Of a DNA stretch of 64,000 bases, positions 42,443 through 50,030 are shown in pieces. The notes beneath the pieces are model-generated. The model saw only the letters and a program-made list of their open reading frames with translations. It had not been told where the DNA came from and made no database searches. A program made the translations under genes and the position numbers. The stretch is from Marinibaculum sp040216765 (lineage in GTDB: Bacteria > Pseudomonadota > Alphaproteobacteria > Ferrovibrionales > Ferrovibrionaceae). The stretch lies in NCBI GenBank assembly GCA_040216765.1, contig JAVJON010000041.1, positions 89,543 through 153,542 of the forward strand, read 5' to 3'. Numbering within the stretch: the first letter of the stretch is position 1; the number at the start of each line of letters is the position of its first letter.

Positions 42443-42480
42443 AAAAGAGAACGGCGCCGGCCGTTTCCGGGCCGGCGCCG
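42443..42480 (-). terminator. Intrinsic terminator after the DUF1127 gene
   Basis: A perfect 11-bp stem, CGGCGCCGGCC (42452-42462) with GGCCGGCGCCG (42470-42480), 7-nt loop, is followed on the minus strand by TTCTCTTTT (42451-42443). It lies 54 bases past the DUF1127 stop codon and isolates that gene from nudC. Confidence 0.75.
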
Positions 42481-42534
42481 CAAGGTCCAGGCAGGAAGCG
42501 AGGACCGCGCCCCGGGGCGGCCGGGGGTGGCCGG

Positions 42535-42774
42535 TCACGCCCGCCAGAACGGCTTTCCCGCTTCGATCTCGGCATCGGCGCGGGAGAGGCCGATATCGCT
42601 CAGGTCCAGGTCGGTCATATGCGCCAGCTCGATGCGCTCGCGGCTGCGGTTGCGCCAGGTGCGCAGCTGCCGGCCAAGCTCGGCCAGGCTGCCGCCAAGG
42701 CCGCCCCGGCGGCCGCTGGCATGATCGGCCGAAACATGAGATGAATTCAGTCCGTTGAATGTGGTCGTGTTCAT
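42535..42774 (-). CDS. DUF1127-family small protein
   Basis: A 79-residue protein. The C-terminal 45 residues are the DUF1127 domain: LGRQLRTWRNRSRERIELAHMTDLDLSDIGLSRADAEIEAGKPFW. Known relatives are short basic proteins that bind RNA or help phosphate, arginine or stress adaptation in alphaproteobacteria. ATG 42774 follows GGAGGG. It is divergent from a LysR regulator, with a perfect 7-bp-arm palindrome in the 136-base gap and its own terminator downstream, so it is probably a single-gene unit controlled by that regulator. Confidence 0.85.
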   Translation of the reverse strand: MNTTTFNGLNSSHVSADHASGRRGGLGGSLAELGRQLRTWRNRSRERIELAHMTDLDLSDIGLSRADAEIEAGKPFWRA

Positions 42775-42865
42775 TTCGCCCTCCAAAATCACCGTCTCAT
42801 GGCGTAAATGGGGCGAATGGTGCAGCGCGACAAAGGACAAGTTTTCACCTTTGACATGAACCGAA

Positions 42866-42880
42866 GTCATTTAAAATGAC
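42866..42880. promoter_or_regulatory. Palindromic operator candidate between DUF1127 and LysR genes
   Basis: GTCATTTAAAATGAC has perfect 7-bp arms (GTCATTT / AAATGAC) around a central A. It lies 30 bases before the LysR start codon and 91 bases before the DUF1127 start, where a LysR-type protein would both activate the divergent gene and repress itself. It is much more AT-rich than its surroundings. Confidence 0.6.
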
Positions 42881-42910
42881 CGTCATGCATGACCCCTGGC
42901 CGAGGCCTTC

Positions 42911-43816
42911 ATGAGCGTCCGCCTGCCTTCCCTGACCGGATTGCGCGCCTTCGAGGCGGCGGCCCGGCATCTCAGCTTCACCCGTGCCGCGGAAGAGCTG
43001 AACGTCACCCAGACCGCGATCAGCCATCAGATCCGGCGGCTGGAGGACCAGCTCGGCCTGAAGCTGTTCGTCCGGCGCCATCGCGCCCTGACCCTGACCC
43101 CGGCGGGCGCGGCCTACCTGCCGGCGGTCAGCGGTGCGTTCGACGACCTGCGCCGCGCCACCGCGCGGGTGACCGCGGCCCGCGACGAAGGCGTGCTGAC
43201 GGTCTCCACCCTCACCACCCTGGCGGCAAAATGGCTGGTGCCGCGCCTGATGGAGTTCCAGACCCGGCATCCCGATATCGAGGTGCGGCTGACGACCTCG
43301 CCGCAGCTGGTGGACCTGCGCCGGGACGATGTCGACGTGGCGATCCGCTACGGCCACGGCAACTGGCCGGGCCTGAAGGCCGACTTCCTGATGAACGACG
43401 AACTGTTCCCGGTCTGCGCGCCGACCTATGCGGCCGCCGCGGGGGCGCTGGACAGCCCCGCCGACCTGGCCGGCCATACCCTGCTGCATGTCAGCCCGAA
43501 TCCCGAATCCTGGCGGCAATGGCTGACCGCGGCCGGCTATCCCGACCTGGAAGGGCGGCGCAACATCACCTTCGACCTGCAGCTGACCGCCCTCGAGGCG
43601 GCGATGGACGGCATGGGTGTGGCGATCGGGCGCAGCCGCACCGTGGAGCGCGACCTGCAGGCCGGCCGCCTGGTGCGCCCCTTCGCGCTGACCTCCCCCG
43701 CGGCCGCGGGCTTCTATGTCGTGGTGCCCGAGGAGGAAGCCGCCACCCCGAAGATCGTGCGGTTCCGCGACTGGGTGACCGAGGTCGCCAGGCGCAGCCC
43801 GACATTGGAGCCCTGA
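42911..43816 (+). CDS. LysR-family transcriptional regulator (GcvA-like)
   Basis: A 301-residue regulator. Winged helix-turn-helix at residues 8-66 (LTGLRAFEAAARHLSFTRAAEELNVTQTAISHQIRRLEDQLGLKLFVR) with the 'LPSLTGLRAFEAAARH' opening of the GcvA subgroup. The effector domain covers 90-300 (LTVSTLTTLAAKWLVPRLMEFQTRHPDIEVRLTTS and VDVAIRYGHGNWPGL). GAGG lies five bases before ATG 42911. It is divergent from the DUF1127 gene, and that arrangement recurs in alphaproteobacteria. The ligand is unknown. Confidence 0.92.
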   Translation: MSVRLPSLTGLRAFEAAARHLSFTRAAEELNVTQTAISHQIRRLEDQLGLKLFVRRHRALTLTPAGAAYLPAVSGAFDDLRRATARVTAARDEGVLTVSTLTTLAAKWLVPRLMEFQTRHPDIEVRLTTSPQLVDLRRDDVDVAIRYGHGNWPGLKADFLMNDELFPVCAPTYAAAAGALDSPADLAGHTLLHVSPNPESWRQWLTAAGYPDLEGRRNITFDLQLTALEAAMDGMGVAIGRSRTVERDLQAGRLVRPFALTSPAAAGFYVVVPEEEAATPKIVRFRDWVTEVARRSPTLEP

Positions 43817-43892
43817 CCCGGTCGCGCCCCCGGCCTGGGCGGGACTCGAACCGGGCTGCGGCATTCTGGCTCGGCGGACCGCGATCGGGCCA

Positions 43893-43923
43893 TTGCATCA
43901 GGGGGCCTGTCATCTGATATAGT
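43893..43923 (+). promoter_or_regulatory. Promoter of the SRP RNA gene
   Basis: TTGCAT at 43893-43898 and GATATAGT at 43916-43923. The spacer is 17 bases if the -10 is GATATA, 19 if TATAGT. The start would fall at or just before 43931. The same TTGCAT and TATAGT hexamers form the small-RNA promoter at 3335-3362, which supports them as vegetative promoter elements in this genome. Confidence 0.6.
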
Positions 43924-43930
43924 CCGGTCA

Positions 43931-44026
43931 GGAAGGCTGGCGGCGGACGGGCTCCTCGCCAACCCGGTCAGGTCCGGAAGGAAGCAGCCGTAACGAGTTT
44001 CGGCCCGGGTCGCCCGCCAGTCTTCC
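43931..44026 (+). ncRNA. ffs: Signal recognition particle RNA (4.5S type)
   Basis: About 96 nt. The universally conserved apical part is present: GGTCAGGTCCGGAAGGAAGC followed by AGCCGTAACGA (43967-43997), including the GGAA tetraloop and the asymmetric-loop bases bound by Ffh. The ends pair as GGAAGGCTGGCGG (43931-43943) with the complementary CCGCCAGTCTTCC at 44014-44026, closing the hairpin. It is the small bacterial form without an Alu domain. It lies 188 bases before dnaX, a common alphaproteobacterial location. It guides membrane-protein translation to the Sec translocon together with Ffh. Confidence 0.96.
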
Positions 44027-44214
44027 GCCCGGCGCGATCGCCCGGCAACGGTTCGCCGGACGAGGTTCCGCCGAACGATCCCCGCCGAATGACGCTCTGG
44101 CCGAATGACGCTCCGGCCGAATGACGTTCCGGGGCGGCGCACAGGGTCCTCCCGCATCGGCCGGCCAGGTCCGGCAGGGCTCGAATCGGTACGGGCCCGC
44201 AATGGAATGGGTGG

Positions 44215-46272
44215 ATGAGCGGTCCGGATCCCTATCGAGTGCTTGCCCGGAAGTACCGCCCGACCACGTTCGAGGCGCTGATCGGCCAGGAAGCGCTTGT
44301 CCGCACCCTGACCAACGCGATCGCTGCCGGCCGCATTGCCCAGGCCTTCATCCTCACCGGCGTGCGCGGCGTCGGAAAGACCACCACCGCCCGGCTGATC
44401 GCGCGCGGCCTGAACTGCACCGGCCCCGACGGCCAGGGGAAGGAGACCCCTGCCCCCTGTGGCGCCTGCGACAACTGCATCGCCATTGCCGGCGACCGCC
44501 ATCCCGACGTGCTGGAGATGGACGCCGCCAGCCGGACCGGCATCGGCGATATCCGCGAGATCATCGAGGCCGTGCGCTACGGCCCGGTGCTGGGCCGCTA
44601 CAAGATCTACATCATCGACGAAGTGCATATGCTGTCCACCGCGGCCTTCAACGGGCTGCTCAAGACCCTGGAAGAGCCGCCGCCCTTCGTTAAGTTCATC
44701 TTCGCGACGACGGAGATCCGGCGGGTGCCGGTGACGGTGCTGTCGCGCTGCCAGCGCTTCGACCTGCCGCGGGTCGCCCTGGCCACCCTGTCCGCCCATC
44801 TGATCGACATCGCCGCGCGCGAGGAGGCCGAGGTGGATCCCGCCGCGATCCAGCTGATCGCGCGGGCGGCCGAGGGCAGCGTGCGGGACGCCCTGAGCCT
44901 GCTGGACCAGGCGATCGCCCATGGCGCCGGCAAGGTGGGCGCCGATGCCGTGCGCGACATGCTGGGCCTGGCCGATCGCGGCGAGATCTTTGCCCTGTTC
45001 GATCACCTGATGCATGGCCGGATCGGCGAGGCGCTGGATATCGGGGCGCGGCTGTACGACCGCGGCGCCGACCCGGCCGTCATCGCCCAGGACCTGCTGG
45101 ACGTGACCCATTGGGTGACCAGGGTGAAGGTGACCCCGGCCGTCGCCGACGATCCCGGCCTGCCGGAGGAAGAGCGAAGGCGCGGCCGGGCGCTGGCCGA
45201 GAGCCTGCCGATGACCGGCCTGTCGCGGGCCTGGCAGATGCTGATGAAGGGGCTGACGGAGGTGCGCATGGCGCCGCAGCCGATGCAGGCGCTGGAGATG
45301 TCGCTGATCCGCATGGCCTATGCCGCCGACCTGCCGCCGCCGGAAGAGGTGCTGCGCGGCCTGCGCGGCGAGGGCGCCCCCGTTGGCGCCGCCAGGGCCG
45401 CCGCGCCGGCCGCCGCCGCGCCGGCCGCACCGTCCGGGCAGGCGCGGGCAGCGCCGGCTGCGCCTGCGGATGCGCCGCCGGCGGACAGCCCGCTGCCGGG
45501 GCCCGAAGCCGCGCGGCCGCCGGCCCGGCCGGGCCCGTCCGCAGCCGGGCCGCCGCCCGACCTGCCGTCCGACCTGCCGCCGTGGGAGGCCTATCCCCAG
45601 GCTGGGGAGGCGGATGCGCCGGCCTGGGATGCCGGGCCGGAGGACGAGGCGGAAGTGCTGGAGCCGCTGCCCGCCAGTTTCGATGCGCTGGTCGCGATGT
45701 TCGAGGCGCATCGCCAGATGCGCCTGGCCGCCGCGCTGCATCACCATGCCCACCTGGTGAGCTATGCGCCCGGCCGCCTGGAACTGCGGCTGGAGCCGGA
45801 GGCGCCGACCGACCTGGCAGGCCGCATGACCCAGCACCTGCGGGCCTGGACCGGACAGCAATGGCTGGTGACCCTGTCATCGGCCGAGGGCGCGCCGACC
45901 CTGGCCGTGCGGGACGCTGCGGCCGCGGCCGCCCGCAAGGCGGAAGCCGCCGGCCATCCCCTGGTCCAGGCCGTCCTGGAAGGCTTCCCCGGCGCCGAGC
46001 TGGTCGATGTGCGGCAGCTTCCGCCGCTGACCGGCGGTGCGGAACTGGGCGGCATGGACCCGGACGGCCAGGAGGCCGGCTGGGCCGATCCCGACGGCGG
46101 CGATCCCGACGGCGATAGCCCTGACGGCGGCAGCGACGAATCATCCCAGCACGGCGGGCCGGGTCCCGCGCGTGCCGAACACGAGGGTCACGACGATGAA
46201 GAACCTGGCAGGCATGATGAAGCAGGCGCAGGCCATGCAGGAAAAAATGCAGGAGATGCAGGCCGCGCTTGA
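44215..46272 (+). CDS. dnaX: DNA polymerase III subunits gamma/tau
   Basis: A 685-residue clamp-loader subunit. N-terminal AAA+ domain: YRVLARKYRPTTFEALIGQEALV, Walker A GVRGVGKTT (from residue 49), zinc module with four Cys (LNC...CGACDNC), Walker B-like IYIIDEVHMLS and sensor SRCQRFDL. Residues 390-480 are a Pro/Ala-rich linker. The tau-specific region follows (PASFDALVAMFEAHRQMRLAAALHHHAHLVSYAPGRLELRLEP). The last 26 codons run through the start of the ybaB gene. They are Glu/His/Gly-rich and unlike tau ends, so the true stop might differ. Confidence 0.95.
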   Translation: MSGPDPYRVLARKYRPTTFEALIGQEALVRTLTNAIAAGRIAQAFILTGVRGVGKTTTARLIARGLNCTGPDGQGKETPAPCGACDNCIAIAGDRHPDVLEMDAASRTGIGDIREIIEAVRYGPVLGRYKIYIIDEVHMLSTAAFNGLLKTLEEPPPFVKFIFATTEIRRVPVTVLSRCQRFDLPRVALATLSAHLIDIAAREEAEVDPAAIQLIARAAEGSVRDALSLLDQAIAHGAGKVGADAVRDMLGLADRGEIFALFDHLMHGRIGEALDIGARLYDRGADPAVIAQDLLDVTHWVTRVKVTPAVADDPGLPEEERRRGRALAESLPMTGLSRAWQMLMKGLTEVRMAPQPMQALEMSLIRMAYAADLPPPEEVLRGLRGEGAPVGAARAAAPAAAAPAAPSGQARAAPAAPADAPPADSPLPGPEAARPPARPGPSAAGPPPDLPSDLPPWEAYPQAGEADAPAWDAGPEDEAEVLEPLPASFDALVAMFEAHRQMRLAAALHHHAHLVSYAPGRLELRLEPEAPTDLAGRMTQHLRAWTGQQWLVTLSSAEGAPTLAVRDAAAAAARKAEAAGHPLVQAVLEGFPGAELVDVRQLPPLTGGAELGGMDPDGQEAGWADPDGGDPDGDSPDGGSDESSQHGGPGPARAEHEGHDDEEPGRHDEAGAGHAGKNAGDAGRA

Positions 46273-46519
46273 GGTCCACGAGGTCTCGGGCAGCGCCGGC
46301 GGCGGCATGGTCGACGTCACCCTGAACGGCAAGGGCGAGATGCGCCGGATCAAGATCGACCCGAGCCTGATCGACCCGGCCGAGCCGGACATGCTGGAAG
46401 ACCTGATCGTGGCGGCGCATAACGACGCCAAGGCGAAGGTCGAGGCCCATATGCAGGACGAGATGGCCAAGGTGACCGGCGGGCTGAAGCTGCCGCCGGG
46501 CATGAAGCTGCCGTTCTGA
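46196..46519 (+). CDS. ybaB: YbaB/EbfC-family nucleoid-associated protein
   Basis: A 107-residue DNA-binding protein. The amphipathic N-terminal helix (MMKQAQAMQEKMQEMQAAL) and central VSGSAGGGMVDVTLNGKGEMRRIKIDPSL, then LEDLIVAAHNDAKAKVEAHMQDEMAKVTGGLKLPPGMKLPF, all match YbaB. It lies in the conserved dnaX-ybaB-recR order. ATG 46196 sits inside the dnaX 3' end, a 77-base overlap in another frame. The GAGGG upstream supports this start. Confidence 0.93.
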   Translation: MKNLAGMMKQAQAMQEKMQEMQAALEVHEVSGSAGGGMVDVTLNGKGEMRRIKIDPSLIDPAEPDMLEDLIVAAHNDAKAKVEAHMQDEMAKVTGGLKLPPGMKLPF

Positions 46520-46556
46520 GCGGCCGCCCGGGCATCGCAGCAGGCAGGGCCGCGGC

Positions 46557-47162
46557 ATGGCAGGCAGCGAGATCGAGCATCTGATCGCCCTGCTGGGGCG
46601 GTTGCCCGGTCTTGGACCGCGCTCCGCCCGGCGTGCCGCGCTGGTGCTGGTGAAGCGCCGCGAGGCGCTGATGCAGCCGCTGGCCGCGGCGCTGGCCGAT
46701 GCCGCGGCCAAGGTCCGCGCCTGCGGCATCTGCGGCAATCTGGACAGCATCGACCCCTGCGCGATCTGCGCCGATCCGCGGCGCAGCGCGACGACCCTCT
46801 GCGTGGTGGCCGATGTCGGCGATCTCTGGGCGCTGGAGCGCTCCGGCGCGCATCGCGGCCGCTACCACGTGCTGGGCGGCACCCTGTCGGCACTGGACGG
46901 GATCGGCCCGGAGGACCTGAACGTCGCGTCCCTGCTGGCGCGGGTGCGCGGCAGCCAGGGCGAGACTGTCGAGGAAGTGATCGTCGCCACCAATGCCAAT
47001 GTGGAAGGCCAGACCACGGCGCACTACGTTGCCGACATGCTGGAACCGGAAGGCGTGCGGATCACCCAGCTGGCGCACGGCGTCCCGGTCGGCGGCGAAC
47101 TGGACTATCTGGACGACGGCACCCTTCTGGCAGCCCTGCAGTCGCGGCAGCAAGTGCAGTAG
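46557..47162 (+). CDS. recR: Recombination mediator RecR
   Basis: A 201-residue ring-forming protein that helps RecA load in the RecFOR pathway. The helix-hairpin-helix motif is LLGRLPGLGPRSARRAAL, the zinc finger CGICGNLDSIDPCAIC, and the Toprim domain VVADVGDLWALE...VIVATNANVEGQTTAHYV. Length is normal. It follows ybaB by 37 bases and is in the usual dnaX-ybaB-recR operon. Confidence 0.96.
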   Translation: MAGSEIEHLIALLGRLPGLGPRSARRAALVLVKRREALMQPLAAALADAAAKVRACGICGNLDSIDPCAICADPRRSATTLCVVADVGDLWALERSGAHRGRYHVLGGTLSALDGIGPEDLNVASLLARVRGSQGETVEEVIVATNANVEGQTTAHYVADMLEPEGVRITQLAHGVPVGGELDYLDDGTLLAALQSRQQVQ

Positions 47163-47178
47163 CCGGCGCGCGCCGGCT
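47161..47178 (+). terminator. GC-rich palindrome after recR
   Basis: AGCCGGCGCGCGCCGGCT is an 18-base perfect palindrome at the recR stop. It can form a hairpin that slows polymerase, but no T tract follows, so termination here is uncertain. A TTGACG at 47191-47196 soon after may begin the promoter of def, with CATATC at 47215-47220. Confidence 0.3.
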
Positions 47179-47266
47179 GGCCGGCGCACCTTGACGCGGT
47201 CGGTGCGGCGGACCCATATCCCGTGTCGATTAGAACGATTTCAGAATGTGAGGCGACGACATAGCC

Positions 47267-47785
47267 ATGGCCATCCGGTCGATCCTGACGGCACCAGACC
47301 CGCGCCTGAAGACCGTCTGTGAGCCCGTCGCGCAGGTCGATGACGAGCTGCGGCGGCTGATGGACGACATGCTGGAGACGATGTACGACGCCCCGGGCAT
47401 CGGCCTGGCGGCGATCCAGGTCGGCGTGCCGAAGCGCCTGCTGGTGCTGGACGTCGGGCGCGAGGACGGCCCGCGGCAGCCGCGCTTTTTCGTGAACCCC
47501 GAGATCGTCTGGGTCTCCGACGACGATGTCGCCTCGGAGGAGGGCTGCCTCTCCGTGCCGGAGCATTATGCCGAAGTGGAGCGCCCGGCCGAGGTCAGGG
47601 TGCGCTACCTGGACTATGACGGCGCGTCGCAGGAACTGCATGCCGACGGCCTCCTGGCGGTCTGCCTGCAGCACGAGATCGACCATCTGGACGGCATCCT
47701 GTTCATCGACAAGCTGACCGCCCTGAAGCGCAACCTGATCCTGCGCAAGCTGCTGAAGGCCAGGAAGCAGAAGATCAGCGCCTGA
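47267..47785 (+). CDS. def: Peptide deformylase
   Basis: A 172-residue iron/zinc enzyme that removes the N-formyl group from new proteins. All three motifs are present: GIGLAAIQVG, EEGCLSVPE and QHEIDHLDG, giving Cys and two His as metal ligands. It starts MAIRSILTAPDPRLKTVCEPV. Full length. fmt follows 139 bases later and truA after that, the standard alphaproteobacterial def-fmt-truA set. Confidence 0.97.
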   Translation: MAIRSILTAPDPRLKTVCEPVAQVDDELRRLMDDMLETMYDAPGIGLAAIQVGVPKRLLVLDVGREDGPRQPRFFVNPEIVWVSDDDVASEEGCLSVPEHYAEVERPAEVRVRYLDYDGASQELHADGLLAVCLQHEIDHLDGILFIDKLTALKRNLILRKLLKARKQKISA

Positions 47786-47924
47786 CTGCCCCGATGCGGC
47801 CGGCACCCTGCCCGCTGGACATGGGGTGCGGGCGCCGGGATTGGACCTGCGCGACGACACCGTTTAAGCCAGGGCCGGACAGCGCAATCCCGCGGGCGAT
47901 CCCCGCGGAACCCCCGGAGGGACG

Positions 47925-48896
47925 ATGACCGACCGGCTCAGGCTGGCGTTCATGGGGACGCCGGATTTCGGCCTGCCTGCCCTGCAGGCCCTGATCGAGG
48001 CGGGCCACGAGGTCGTGGCGGTCTATGCGCAGCCGCCCCGCAAGGCGGGACGGGGCCATCGCCAGCAGCGCGCGCCCACCCATGAATTTGCCGAGGCCCG
48101 CGGCATCCCGGTCTTCACGCCGCCCCGCCTGCGCGATCCGGCGGCCCAGCAGGCCTTTGCCGCGCTCGATCTCGATGTCGCCGTGGTGGCGGCCTATGGG
48201 CTGATCCTGCCGAAGCCGGTCCTGCAGGCGCCGCGTCTGGGCTGCCTGAACATCCATGCCTCGCTGCTGCCGCGCTGGCGGGGCGCAGCCCCGATCCAGC
48301 GGGCGATCCTGGCCGGCGATCGCGAAAGCGGGGCGACCATCATGCTGATGGACGAGGGGCTGGACACCGGGCCGGTCCTGGCGGAAGTGCGCCTGCCGAT
48401 CGCCGCGGGCAGCGATGCGCGCGGGCTGCACGATGCCATTGCCCTGGCCGGCGCGCGCCTGATCGTGCCGGTCCTGGCGGACTATGCCGCCGCCCGGATC
48501 CGGCCGCAGCCGCAGCCGGCGGAGGGTGTCACCTATGCCGCGAAGGTGGAGAAGGCGGAGGGCGCGATCGACTGGACCTGCGCGGCCGAAAGCGTCAGCC
48601 GGCAGGTCCGCGCCCTGGGGCCCTCGCCGGGCGTCTGGTGCCATGCCGCCGACCCCCGGGATCCCGCCGGCGCCCCGGTGCGGATCAAGGTGCTGAAGGC
48701 GAGCCCCGTCGAGCGGCCCGCCGGCGGGGCGCCGACGGTTCCGGGCACCGTGCTGGATGCCGGGCCGGCCGTGGCCTGCGGCAGCGGTGCGCTGCGGCTG
48801 GAGCTTCTGCAGCGGCCGGGTGGCGCGCCGCAGGCTGCCGAGCTGTTCCTGCGCGGCTTTCCGCTGCCGGTCGGCAGCCGCCTCGGCAACGGCTGA
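47925..48896 (+). CDS. fmt: Methionyl-tRNA formyltransferase
   Basis: A 323-residue enzyme that formylates initiator Met-tRNA. LRLAFMGTPDFGLPALQALIEAGHEV opens the N-terminal domain. The catalytic Asn/His/Asp set is in LNIHASLLPRWRGAAPIQRAIL and MLMDEGLDTGPVL. The C-terminal domain VTYAAKVEKAEGAIDWTCAAESVSRQVRAL binds tRNA. GGAGGGA precedes ATG 47925. truA starts 27 bases after its stop. Confidence 0.97.
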   Translation: MTDRLRLAFMGTPDFGLPALQALIEAGHEVVAVYAQPPRKAGRGHRQQRAPTHEFAEARGIPVFTPPRLRDPAAQQAFAALDLDVAVVAAYGLILPKPVLQAPRLGCLNIHASLLPRWRGAAPIQRAILAGDRESGATIMLMDEGLDTGPVLAEVRLPIAAGSDARGLHDAIALAGARLIVPVLADYAAARIRPQPQPAEGVTYAAKVEKAEGAIDWTCAAESVSRQVRALGPSPGVWCHAADPRDPAGAPVRIKVLKASPVERPAGGAPTVPGTVLDAGPAVACGSGALRLELLQRPGGAPQAAELFLRGFPLPVGSRLGNG

Positions 48897-48922
48897 CGGC
48901 GGGCGGCGGCCCAGGCGCGGTC

Positions 48923-49798
48923 ATGCCCCGGTACCGGCTTCTCCTGGAATATGACGGCGGCGGCTATGTCGGCTGGCAGCGGCAGGACAATGGCCCGTCG
49001 GTGCAGGCCGCGCTGGAGCGGGCGGTCCGGGCGCTGAGCGGCGAGGAGGTCACCGTCACGGCCGCCGGGCGCACCGATGCCGGCGTCCATGCCAGCGGCC
49101 AGGTGGCGCATCTGGACCTGGCCCGCCGCTATCCCGCAGATACCCTGCGCGATGCGCTGAACCATCACCTGCGGCCCGACCCGGTCGCCGTCCTGCAGGC
49201 GGCGGAAGCGCCGGCCGGTTTCCATGCGCGCTTCGATGCGGTCGGCCGGCACTACCGCTACGAGATCCTGAACCGGCGCGCGCCGGCGGTGCTGGACCGG
49301 AACCGGGTCTGGCATGTGGCCCGGCCGCTGGATGCCGGTCCCATGTCGGTGGCCGCGGCCCTGCTGACCGGCCGCCACGATTTCACGAGCTTCCGGTCGG
49401 CGCAGTGCCAGGCGGCGTCGCCGGTGAAGACCCTGGACCGGCTGCAGGTCCGGCGCATCGGGGACCGGCTGGTGATCGAGGCCTCGGCGCGGTCGTTCCT
49501 GCACAACCAGGTGCGGATCCTGGTCGGGTCACTGGCACAGGTCGGGCTCGGGCGCTGGCCGCCCGCGCGCATCGCCGCGGCGCTGGCCGCACGCGATCGT
49601 GCCGCGGGCGGGCCGACCGCGCCGCCGCAGGGCCTGTGCCTGATGGCTGTGGATTATCCGGCCGTGGACGGCGCGGCCGCGGATGGTTCGCCCGCGGATG
49701 GTTCGCCCGGGGCGTGTTCGAACGGGGCGTGTTCGAACGGGGTGGCCGGGCAGGGCGCGGAAGCGGCGCCTGCCGGGCTCAGGTTCCGGCAGGACTGA
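48923..49798 (+). CDS. truA: tRNA pseudouridine(38-40) synthase
   Basis: A 291-residue pseudouridine synthase. It starts MPRYRLLLEYDGGGYVGWQRQ, the catalytic Asp is in AAGRTDAGVHASGQVAHLD, and SFLHNQVRILVGSLAQVGLGR closes the core. The first 245 residues are normal. The last 45 (VDGAAADGSPADGSPGACSNGACSNGV...) are an unusual low-complexity tail encoded by tandem DNA repeats. The stop codon overlaps the 3' end of the convergent small gene by 20 bases. Confidence 0.95.
   Translation: MPRYRLLLEYDGGGYVGWQRQDNGPSVQAALERAVRALSGEEVTVTAAGRTDAGVHASGQVAHLDLARRYPADTLRDALNHHLRPDPVAVLQAAEAPAGFHARFDAVGRHYRYEILNRRAPAVLDRNRVWHVARPLDAGPMSVAAALLTGRHDFTSFRSAQCQAASPVKTLDRLQVRRIGDRLVIEASARSFLHNQVRILVGSLAQVGLGRWPPARIAAALAARDRAAGGPTAPPQGLCLMAVDYPAVDGAAADGSPADGSPGACSNGACSNGVAGQGAEAAPAGLRFRQD
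49679..49740 (+). repeat. Tandem 15-bp repeats in the truA 3' end
   Basis: Two copies of GCGGATGGTTCGCCC (49679-49693, 49694-49708) are followed by two copies of GGCGTGTTCGAACGG (49711-49725, 49726-49740). All are multiples of three, so the reading frame is preserved and the protein tail gains ADGSP and ACSNG repeats. This is likely slippage in a non-essential tail. Confidence 0.8.
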
Positions 49799-49976
49799 GC
49801 TGGTCTTCCCGCACCACCCGTTCGTGAAGCTCCTGCGGGCTCTTGATGCGGTACTGGAAGCCGGCGGAATCGGCCGGCAGGCAACGCATGATCCGATAGG
49901 CGCCCTGGGCCGGGCGCTGCCGCAAGTCGGGTGCATAGTAGACGCTCTGGTCTACCCGGAATTTCTGATCAGTCAT
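49779..49976 (-). CDS. Small conserved-looking protein, unknown function
   Basis: A 65-residue protein: MTDQKFRVDQSVYYAPDLRQ, then PAQGAYRIMRCLPADSAGFQYRIKSPQELHERVVREDQL. The pattern of a short beta-rich domain ending in YRIKS...HERVV is one I associate with small hypothetical proteins of Rhodospirillales. No functional motif is visible. It overlaps the truA end by 20 bases on the opposite strand. It lies downstream of the SDR gene, with a 10-bp-stem hairpin between them. Confidence 0.65.
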   Translation of the reverse strand: MTDQKFRVDQSVYYAPDLRQRPAQGAYRIMRCLPADSAGFQYRIKSPQELHERVVREDQLSPAGT

Positions 49977-49992
49977 GTGTGGTAGATGGCGC

Positions 49993-50025
49993 CCGGCAGG
50001 GCAAAAGGCAATATCGCCCTGCCGG
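49993..50025 (-). terminator. Hairpin between the SDR gene and the small 65-residue gene
   Basis: CCGGCAGGGC (49993-50002) pairs perfectly with GCCCTGCCGG (50016-50025), with a 13-nt loop. It lies 5 bases past the SDR stop codon on the minus strand. No T tract follows, so it may stabilise the SDR mRNA end instead of terminating it. Confidence 0.4.
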
Positions 50026-50030
50026 CAGGC

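Noticed and set aside
43838..43852. tRNA-like T-arm (GGTTCGAGTCCCGCC on the minus strand) just before the SRP RNA gene
   Set aside because: The 15-mer looks like a tRNA 3' half, but the flanking bases do not form a T-stem, and no anticodon arm or acceptor stem can be drawn. It is a chance match or a decayed remnant.
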